Part shown: positions 56,373 to 64,000 of the stretch, in pieces
Position numbering within the stretch: position 1 is the first letter of the stretch
How the letters are laid out: the number at the start of each line of letters is the position of its first letter
From: Limnoperna fortunei
Taxonomy: Eukaryota; Mollusca; Bivalvia; Mytilida; Modiolidae
DNA length: 64,000 nucleotides
Reading direction: 5' to 3'
Assembly: GCA_944474755.1 (NCBI GenBank)
Contig: OX104114.1
Span: forward strand, 23,087,220-23,151,219
The notes under the pieces: generated by a model
Database searches by the model: none
What the model saw: the letters and a program-made list of their open reading frames with translations, nothing else
Told to the model about the DNA's origin: nothing
Translations under genes and position numbers: made by a program

Positions 56373-56390
56373 AATAAAATGTTTAATAAA
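56373..56390 (+). terminator. Poly(A) signals, two AATAAA
   Basis: AATAAA at 56373-56378 and 56385-56390, about 80-100 bp after the stop of the Tyr-rich gene. Confidence 0.65.
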
Positions 56391-56560
56391 GATATTAGTT
56401 TTGATGAAAAGGTTTTTCATAAAAGATTGAAATCTGTTTATCTTATTTAAAAATGTTTTAAAAACTTAACGATATAAAGCATTTGTATTGATGCAGAAGA
56501 GTTTTAAAAGCAGACGAAGGCCAAACTGTCTTTATAGTAATAAAGCAACTAAATTTTTAA

Positions 56561-56790
56561 AGGCTGGTAGGTTAAGGTAGTTGGTGTACTATTGATCGCA
56601 TGCCTGTCAAGACTGAGGTTGCTTGTTCTAGTTTCGGGAAGGATGTGCTCGACACAAATCTTAATGGACATGGATTTCCAGTTTACTACCGAAGGTCTGG
56701 GGTTTTCTCGAGGTCCTCAAGTTTTGTCCCCTTATAAAAACTGGACGCCATGATAATGCTGAAAACAACATTAAAAACAAACAAAAACCT
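56561..56790 (+). mobile_element. SINE, diverged
   Basis: 'ggttaaggtagttggtgtac' and 'attgatcgcatgcctgtcaa', weak B box 'gcttgttctag', 'ccgaaggtctggggttttct', 'aaaaactggacgccatgata', A-rich end. Confidence 0.7.
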
Positions 56791-56799
56791 CCAAAATGA

Positions 56800-57500
56800 A
56801 CTGTCTTAATATAAAAAAAATAACATAATAAGGCGTAATCAATAGAACAATCCAAGTTCTAAAGCCATGAAGAACGTAAAACTCACAAACACAACACAAG
56901 ACAGCTACTCAAAACACAAGAAACCATTTAGCAAAAATTGGGTGGATACATTCATGATGGCAACTATAAGACATGAACCATGGTAATTACACTACAGAAG
57001 TCGTTTTGCTAACTGAGAGAACCTTTCTTTCAATATGTTCCCTTATTTTGTACAAGGGGAATATAATCACATATTTTTTAGCTATTTATTTCAACATTAA
57101 TTATAATCTCTATTCAAGTTAACTTCAGATTAATTGGATGATCCCTGACCTAGACGTTTTCAACCGTGGTTTTATTTTTTATAATTAAACCTCATATAAA
57201 AATGCTGGCTTTTGATTGGTCCAATAGACAGTGTATTTTTCGCAAATTTCCTCATTTTGCATCGATTTCGTCATCACCGGGGTATTCAGCAAAAAATTAC
57301 CCTCTGTGCCGTGGTATTTGCTTAAAAATAACCCTCGCATATTATTATGCTGGAAATATTCATTCGGAAGTTTTGACTTTTACCTCAAAGTAAACGTAAC
57401 ATGAGTAATCGATTTTGAAAACCAGAAACGTTCCGATAGTACAGAGTCAACAAACAGCACGCAAGTGGTCTAGTATTCACCGCTCTTTGAAATCATGATA
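56800..57500. other. Spacer, nothing recognised
   Basis: No exon-like segment or repeat could be supported. Confidence 0.45.
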
Positions 57501-57512
57501 TTCGGTGTAATT

Positions 57513-57581
57513 AAACAGATAAATCATGTCTGGGAGGGGTATTTGTGAAAAATACCCCTCCCAGACATGATATATCTGTTT
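57513..57581. repeat. Near-perfect inverted repeat, ~34-bp arms
   Basis: aaacagataaatcatgtctg and the following ggaggggtattt are mirrored by aaatacccctcccagacatg and atatatctgttt; only a few bases separate the arms. It would form a strong hairpin if transcribed. Confidence 0.9.
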
Positions 57582-57599
57582 TATATATTTAATCAAACA

Positions 57600-58640
57600 A
57601 AGCTGCAGTGTGATCGGTTCTTAAAGACTTAGAAGGATCAAAACTTCATGACTTGACGTTCATTCTATGGTATGTCAATATAATAAAGAAAATAAGACAT
57701 TCACGATTGTTTATGTTTATCATGTTGTAAAAAAATATTCCATATCTTAAAGATGCACTTGGGCTACGCTTTGTCATTAAAACGCATAGGTTACTAAGTA
57801 ATACTCGATTTGATAATTAACCTAAATCCACCATTACCATTTCATTGGTAAAATGAAAAAAAATTGAAAAATGAAAAACTGTAAAATGTAGCACGCACTC
57901 AAAAACTTATTAACTTGTACCTCAAATAAACGAGGGATGTGCTCTCACTTATCCAACGCCTCACTAAATTATTGTTTTTCCCACCATTCTAGCTGACTCC
58001 TTCAAATCTCTTCCTCCTAAGTTTACCCCAAATTTGCCCACGACACTCAATTGTACTGTAGAAAGGAATCCTCTGACAAAATAAATGAACTTAAAATGAC
58101 TTCTAAATATTCTATTGTCAATTTCAGGTCAGCGACAATGTTATGATAAGCTTACTTTTAGGTGAATCTATTTTCAGATTTGATAGCCAATTAACGTCAA
58201 TGATTATCCTGACAGCTGTTTCAATGTAATTTTTTTCGGTAAAAAAAAGATGTAATTGAGTCCCGTCCGACTTACGATGTTCAAAAGACTAGAATCATTA
58301 CTCATCCTGTATCATATATGGAAATATAATTGTCAGACGTTAACAGTATAATTGGTTGGGATAGTAATCCAGGACAAAGACTCAACGAATTAATTTGTCG
58401 CTTCAACCACCCATTTTTTTTGGGCAAAGTTCAACTCACGTAAATCAGTCTGGTTGATGTCGTTCAGCTTAGTAAACGGCAAAAAAAAAAACGTCACTTA
58501 AGTTTGTAGTCTTTTGAGTGTCTAAGTCAATGCGAGCTATTCGTTGCATATGAGTCGTGATCTGACTAATATTAAATAATTGCTAAATTATAAGAACATT
58601 AAAATATTCACTTTACTATGAATTACTCATTGCTGCCTTA
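57600..58640. other. Spacer, nothing recognised
   Basis: AT-rich, no coding or repeat structure that I can support. Confidence 0.4.
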
Positions 58641-58644
58641 TAGA

Positions 58645-58898
58645 TTTGTTCGATGTTCGAATGCCACTCTCCAAAATTTTGTCAGCTATATCATCATATC
58701 ATATCGTCCAGTTTTTATTGGGTGAGGAAACCGGAGTACCTGGAGAAAACTTCAACCATCGGTAAGAAAACTGGCAATCCTTGTCAATTAAGATTGCACC
58801 CTGCCCGCAGTGAGACTCGAACCTGTATTCTCAGTGTTAACAGACCACGTGAAAAAATAGTAGAAGAACTTTCTTAACCATTCGGCCACAGAGGCCTC
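58645..58898 (-). mobile_element. SINE, complete, best-preserved head
   Basis: Minus strand: 'gaggcctctgtggccgaatg' contains the A box tggccgaatgg (58878-58888); B box aggttcgagtctc (58812-58825). Then 'ggattgccagttttcttacc', 'gtactccggtttcctcaccc' and a tail with 'atatagctgac'. Closest to a Leu/Ser-type tRNA head. Confidence 0.85.
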
Positions 58899-59089
58899 TT
58901 CAGCCTCATTGACCAACCCGAAAATATATCTTCTGGATCACGTTGACATAACGGTGTAAATTATGGACCTGTACTACAACACTGTTTATGTGAACGGACT
59001 ACATAAGGTAAAGTTTATATTCGCTTTCTTGAAAGTAATTATTGGTTAGTAACACGCTCATTTTAGGGGTAGCCTGGGTTTTGACTGTC

Positions 59090-59345
59090 CCTATAAAAGT
59101 ATAGACTATTAGAATGCAGCCTTTTGTAGCGGCTACATGAAGCCTTCTCTTTTTGAAATCTATAAATAAGTGGTCTTTATCGTGCAAGGAAGCGTGGCAT
59201 TCTGCAAAGATGTTACCAACTACGGTCTACTTTCATATTTTCCGCATTATAACCTGACAACCTCCTCATTAACTTGAGGGCCTCCATCCGCCACACGGAG
59301 ACGCACTGGGCAGCTTTGTTGGTGAAGCACTGGGAACCCTCCTAC
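59090..59345 (-). mobile_element. Interspersed repeat copy ('tctttttgaaatctat' family)
   Basis: 'tttgtagcggctacatgaag', 'ccttctctttttgaaatcta', 'tttatcgtgcaaggaagcgt', 'tgacaacctcctcattaact' and 'gaagcactgggaaccctcc'. The most complete copy of the family, about 255 bp. Confidence 0.7.
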
Positions 59346-59694
59346 TATGTTCAGAGTATGAGTACAGACTAACAATTAATACTTATAAATGTGAAATATA
59401 TAAATATAGCACTTTTTTAAAATATTAGCGTTGTTTTAAAAATACAGAGCAATAAATTGAAAAATTTTGAAACGTTTTTTGCTTAATATTTTTCTATTGA
59501 TTCTGTACTTCATGTAAGTCAAAACAAGTGCATATTTTATTACATAGATTGCAAGAACCCGATATTATCTTACGTAGTTTTATTTAGTCACAATTGTTAT
59601 CAGTGCCATTAAGGTCATCAAGGTAACATTCTGAAAGACCTGGTTCATGTTCGTGTTCTTACATTCAGTGGTACATTCTTTTCGAGACAAAAAG

Positions 59695-59725
59695 ATGGAC
59701 GTTCTGATCACCATTTTGATATTGT
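59695..59725 (+). CDS. Gene C exon 1: start of signal peptide
   Basis: ATG in the context aaagATGg (A at -4, A at -3), ten codons plus one base, donor gtgagt. Confidence 0.8.
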
Positions 59726-62700
59726 GTGAGTTTCGTTTTTTCACTTTGGGTTCCGTTTTAAGTAGGAAGGAGATTTTATGATTTTATATCTAAATTGATC
59801 TAGATATAAGACACTTAAATTTATGAATGTCTTTCATACATGATAACGCTGTAAATTTTGGTATAATATATTTAAACGAAAAGGTTTCACAGTACACATT
59901 GTTAGGACACAATGAATTTAATGCATTACCTTTTTCCATCCAAGCACGAATTTTTATCAGATTAAACGAAAAATATTGTAAACTTGAAAATCAGATTTTG
60001 GTGTTTGTTTGTTTGTTTGCTTGAAGGCGTTTAACGCCACTTTCTGCAAAATCTCGGCTATATTATGACGTCCAGTTTTGTATTGCGGGAGAAGGCCGGA
60101 GTACCCGGTGAAAAACCCCGAGCTTCGGTGAGAAAATTAACAATCATTTTTAATTAAGATTGGTGTCGAGCGCACCGTGCCCGCATTAAAACTCGAACCC
60201 GTACCCTCCTTGTAGACAGACCACGTGATCAATAAGAGACCGTAGAAAACACCGTAGTTTACTATTACACTCGTCCCGGTTTTGTCGTCATCGGCATTAA
60301 AACTAGAACGAATAATCGTACCCTCGATTATTTTTTCAGGGCTTTGGCGAGGATACGAATTTAGTCCCATTACTCGTAATATAGCAGAGCGGGAGTGAAT
60401 CACTCCCGGCACTTTTATGTCCAAAAGAAATTGCATATACAATCAGACGTGGTCGATCTTGATATCTTTCGATAGTGTAGTCCGAGAATCCTCTGCCGTC
60501 CAACGCTTTTTTTTTGCGTGGGACGCGCAAAAAAAGCGTTGGACGGCAGAGGATTCTCTGACTATCGACAGTGTAACCATTTTTGTATCGGTTTCGTGTT
60601 TAAAATGAATCATTATTGGTACGTGATGATAGTTATTGCCGTTTTTAATAACCCGCTGTGCGTTGTGTATTAATTGACATTCGTGTCTCTTTTTAATTAC
60701 GTTTACTATATGAAAAACATTGAGAAACCTGAAACTGAATGGCGTGTTGCATCTTGGGTAATACATATGTAAATTAATGGATTCTTACTACAGAATGGCT
60801 GTTACAGTATGCAAATTAGCACGTTAATAATAATTAAAGTAGGTCACATTATCCATATACCGAAAAAATGATCAACATAGCATTTTCCACGTGCATCTTC
60901 AAAGACGTAAAAAGACATTTCTTCAATAAAGTGTGTTACCCGTTAGTTTCGCTTTGTCTGAAGCTTTAATAACGTAAAGAAGATGAATATTGTATTTGAA
61001 TTTTGTATAAATAGACCGAAATTAGAATTTTTTATTTGATACATTACGAGCAATTGGACTGAATTCTGCCGTTAATCCGACAAATCACAAAGTTAACTTT
61101 GGATTATAACGGCAGTAAAATTCAGCCTACATTAAAATTGGCACGCCTTCACAATTGGATAAATAAGAGTAAAAAAATAACTATATACTAGATAACGTGG
61201 ACAATAAATAGTTATATTGTCTCTCGTGTCTGTTTTATTTTGATTGGACTAACATACCTGTCATAAATTCATTTCTCAAACGTGAATCTAAAACAAGTCT
61301 ATAGGAAGGCAAGAGGTGTGTGCCTTATTACAAGTTTTCTAGTGTTTTTTGTGTATTTTTGTCTATCATTCTATTATTATTAGTAGGAAGTCAAAATGTT
61401 GTTATTTCGCACAAGGTTATTTATTAAAAGATGATCTCAACTCTTTATCGAGTTGAAGTGAGAGATGTTGCACATGTTAACACATGCAAATTAGCTGCAA
61501 TCCTTAACTTGTCACTGAAGATCGTAATGTCAATCCTCTGTCTCAATACATTAATACATGTTTTCTTGTAGTCGTAGCATGTTTCCAGTACACAGAAGGT
61601 AAGTAATAAAATGTTCAAATAGTTTTCTACGTTGCTGATAATAAAGCTTAATTATGAAATGCCAACATCGTCAATACTTTCTATGCTTGTTTTTGCATTT
61701 TTCATCTGTAAATTTGTTACCCTAAGATAATATAAGAAAAAAACTTTTCATCCGTTCCTCATACAAAGCAGACATAAGAGTAAATGCATATAAATGTACT
61801 ATCTGTCTTTTTATCTGTCGCTGTTGGGTTATTGCTAAAAAAATTATTAAAAGTTCGCTTTGAGCCATAAAATTAATGCGTCCTTACGTAATAGCGAGAG
61901 CAAATAGTATAGAGTTGCAGAGTTGCTCTTCAAAAGGCTTTGCTGTCCAGAAAACGCACAGAGGACATAATTTCTGCGCTTTAGATGGTGAGCTCGCTTT
62001 TTAGGTAGCGACATATTCCAATTTATTAGGTTTTTTCCCTTACTATATACAAGCTGCTTTCTTCAAATAAATCAACTTTATATAGAAACGAAACACAAAA
62101 TATTCAAAAAGATGCAAATTACAATCTGACCTGTACAAAATACAAAATATTAACATCACGTGACCTATAGAAATAAACAAATAAACACTCAATCCGTTGC
62201 TACGACGGGTAACCAGTTGGTTTACTCTTGAAATAAATGTCAGTTTGAGTCTAATCGGTAATCAGCAAATCATATATTACTAATCGAGTCTTGATTAAAT
62301 TATCTTACGAAAGAAATTAAACGAGATTTAGGGGTTTTTTTTAAAGATGTTGATCTTATATAATATTTAATGAACTAGGTCTTGTGGAATGTATGTCATG
62401 CAAGAGGATACCAGCACCTCATGACTGTGAGGAAAAGATTTTGTGTGCTGAACACGAGGTATAATATGTGTATATGTAGTCTTGAAACAATAACATTAAA
62501 GCTTTGCTTCCATAATAGTAAAGGAGTGCTCAAATTATCATGTCTTTGATGTTGAAATCGATGTTCCGGTTTTAATCTAGAAGGTTGTCGTTTTGGTTTT
62601 TATTTCTTTTGTTGGTTTTTTTGTTTGTTTTGTAAATCGTCTCGTTACTTAGTAAATTATGGGACATATAGGCTTTAGGATAAGTAAATGGATTAATTCC

Positions 62701-63802
62701 AAATTTTATTTGAATACATGTACTTCTTTTACCATTATAGACGCTGCGTGTTCTATTAATACACGAAAATCCTAATTTTAATACATGCGTTTCTATGTCA
62801 ATTTTCATATCTTTATGTACTTTTGTATTATCTAGATAATATACATGGAAATAAAAATATGAGTCATTTCCCAATACTCAATATTATTTTATGTTTCTCA
62901 TAATTCGCATGATATAAACAACGAAAAATATTTTTCGTAAGTCGACGCAATAAATCGAACAAAACATGCTCAAACATAGACAATGATAGAAGTAAACGCA
63001 TTTAACTTAATATTAATGTTTGAAGACAGTGCTACGGTGCAGAACTGTGACTTGACATATAGGAATCGTGATCAACTGACACATTTGACACGGTGATTGA
63101 CATTTAATCAGTTAAAATTTAGCTATTATTAATACAACATTTTGAAACATTTTCATTTCAGCAATGTTCGACCAAATTTTACATCACACCAGAAGGCCAC
63201 GTGTTCTATGATCTAGGTTGTACGGCAAACAGAGTAAGATATTTATGAATTATGTTAAGTTTTGGTGAAATATTTGTTTTTCATCCAAACATTGTTACAT
63301 TTTGACCCTTTAAAAATTTTTATACGACAATTTTTGTTAAAAAGTTAAATAGAGTCCTTATATATAATCATGCTAGCATAAATTTTCCGGTAAAGCAAAA
63401 ACGTCAAACATCGAAGCACTAATCTTTTTTATCATTTGACATCATTATTACTTAGACACATATGCTGTGCCTGGACGTAGTACATGTAATCCTCTTTGTT
63501 CTTCGAGAACACGCTGCATGGGGTGCTCAGACACATTGTTCTGTCTCAATTTAAGTACTATATTCCAATTACTCTGACGCACCCTACCATACAGCTGTCT
63601 GCGTCAATTTCTTCTTGTTAGGTATGCGACGCTATAAATAATTATGGACAGGGCAAGAAGAGAGACACAGAATATAGCAAGCTGCAAAATGGCGGACATC
63701 AACTGGCCTATGATCATGCCAAACGACAAGATGAGAATTTATATATGTGTGAAGAGTGTTGCAATACAGCGTATTGTAATCAAGATGGCTGCGGTGATAG
63801 AA
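59695..63802 (+). CDS. Gene C (5' part): secreted LU (Ly6/uPAR-like) domain protein
   Basis: Exons 59695-59725, 61572-61598, 62379-62458, 63162-63233 and 63622-63802 (then continuing past the window) join in frame with GT-AG borders. The first two encode a signal peptide, M-D-V-L-I-T-I-L-I-L-F-V-A-C-F-Q. The next three form a cysteine framework C-x2-C ... D-C ... L-C ... E-Q-C ... G-C ... V-C ... C-E-E-C-C-N-T-A-Y-C-N. The opening C-x2-C and closing C-C-x4-C-N are hallmarks of the LU three-finger fold. An insertion rich in K, R, Q and Y sits before the last block. The reading leaves in phase 1, so at least one more exon follows; a GPI or other C-terminus cannot be seen. Many molluscan LU proteins carry extra domains after this point. 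Function unknown. Confidence 0.85.
60024..60245 (-). mobile_element. SINE copy
   Basis: Tail 'ggcgtttaacgccactttct' after a (gttt)n run at 60002-60020, body 'ccggagtacccggtgaaaaa' and 'attaagattggtgtcgagcg', B box on the minus strand 'gggttcgagtttt' at 60189-60202. Sits in gene C intron 1. Confidence 0.75.
60471..60567. repeat. Near-perfect inverted repeat, ~38-bp arms
   Basis: gatagtgtagtccgagaatc ctctgccgtc and caacgctttttttt pair with aaaaaaagcgttggacggca and gaggattctctgactatc around a GC-rich 14-base loop. Arms differ at only a few bases, so it formed recently. Intronic in gene C. Confidence 0.9.
61059..61125. repeat. Inverted repeat, ~20-bp arms
   Basis: ctgaattctgccgttaatcc pairs with ggattataacggcagtaaaa and the following ttcag; loop about 22 bp. 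Confidence 0.75.
61572..61598 (+). CDS. Gene C exon 2: end of signal peptide
   Basis: Acceptor cttgtag, donor gtaagt, phase 1 to 1: F-V-A-C-F-Q-Y-T-E. Small exon, supported by phase on both sides. Confidence 0.75.
62379..62458 (+). CDS. Gene C exon 3: LU domain, first cysteines
   Basis: Acceptor actag, donor gtataa, phase 1 to 0. L-V-E-C-M-S-C-K-R-I-P-A-P-H-D-C then E-K-I-L-C. Confidence 0.85.
63162..63233 (+). CDS. Gene C exon 4: LU domain, middle
   Basis: Acceptor tttcag, donor gtaaga, 24 codons, phase 0 to 0. Q-C-S-T-K-F-Y-I-T and D-L-G-C-T-A-N-R. Confidence 0.87.
63622..63802 (+). CDS. Gene C exon 5: LU domain, closing C-C-x4-C-N block
   Basis: Acceptor tgttag, donor gtaagt, 60 codons plus one base. 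V-C-D-A-I ... Y-M-C-E-E-C-C-N-T-A-Y-C-N-Q-D-G-C. A 60-codon open frame in another register (63644-63826) overlaps it and is rejected. Confidence 0.88.
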
Positions 63803-64000
63803 GTAAGTAAATCTGTTAAGGCGTAAGGTTAATAAAAGCTACTCTGTCTCCTCATCCCTCACCATATAGTAGAGGTGTTCCGAACAACACCCATTCTTTC
63901 GACACCTTATTAATAGAAACATTTTTTTTTATAAGCGAGTTACTTCACAGTAGTCGAAAACCATCTGTTGTGTATGTCTGTTAATTAACTCTCTTTGATA

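Noticed and set aside
58878..58888. A functional tRNA gene
   Set aside because: A and B boxes belong to the SINE head; no cloverleaf with intact anticodon arm and acceptor stem can be drawn.
60137..60766. Two minus-strand frames of 101 and 107 codons and a + strand frame of 63
   Set aside because: They run through a SINE and a large hairpin; the similarity between the frames is the inverted repeat read twice.

Overview
The window is animal nuclear DNA, most likely from a bivalve mollusc. It is strongly AT-rich. Its genes are broken into short exons (about 27-180 bp) with GT-AG borders and kilobase introns. Its repeats resemble families I know from bivalve genomes: a tandem unit built around 'gggcaataactcctata', tRNA-headed SINEs, and a reverse-transcriptase family with a YIDDV motif. 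The species cannot be named from sequence alone. All genes I can support lie on the + strand.

Layout. (1) 1-11590: 3' part of gene A, a secreted cysteine-rich, Thr-rich modular protein whose 5' end lies outside the window. Its introns hold a dead LINE, two inverted-repeat elements, SINE debris and local duplications. (2) 11600-22150: gene-free repeat land with an arm of a foldback element, a ~155 bp satellite of about nine units, a decayed YIDDV retroelement and a GC-richer interspersed repeat. (3) 22172-51727: gene B, a complete paralogue of gene A with at least 27 coding exons and about 750-770 residues. (4) 51730-55550: intergenic, one SINE. (5) 55574-56293: a single-exon coding region for a secreted Tyr/Gln/Asn/His-rich protein. 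(6) 56400-59690: SINEs, a near-perfect hairpin and another interspersed repeat. (7) 59695-63802 and beyond: the 5' part of gene C, a secreted LU (Ly6/uPAR-like, three-finger) domain protein.

The main discovery is the architecture of genes A and B. Both are built from an eight-cysteine module that I cannot assign to a named domain. Its spacing is C-x4-C-x(5-8)-C-x(11-23)-C-x(7-11)-C-x(9-11)-C-x-C-x4-C. Each module is cut by introns at the same two places into three exons: (i) C-x4-C, (ii) C...C, (iii) C...C-x-C-x4-C. Whole modules begin and end in phase 1. The Thr/Ser-rich linker exons and the internal ShKT exon are also phase 1-1, and the terminal ShKT exon enters in phase 1. Any of these units can therefore be duplicated or lost without shifting the frame. 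Gene B shows this: modules 4 and 5 are near-copies, and one Thr-rich exon is present three times with its introns. Two places look like incomplete modules: an orphan third exon with a GC donor in gene A (1173-1257), and a module 6 in gene B without a visible first exon.

All four genes appear to encode secreted proteins. The mucin-like linkers, His-Val-His heptads and disulphide-rich domains suggest extracellular matrix, mucus or surface-defence material, but this role is inference.
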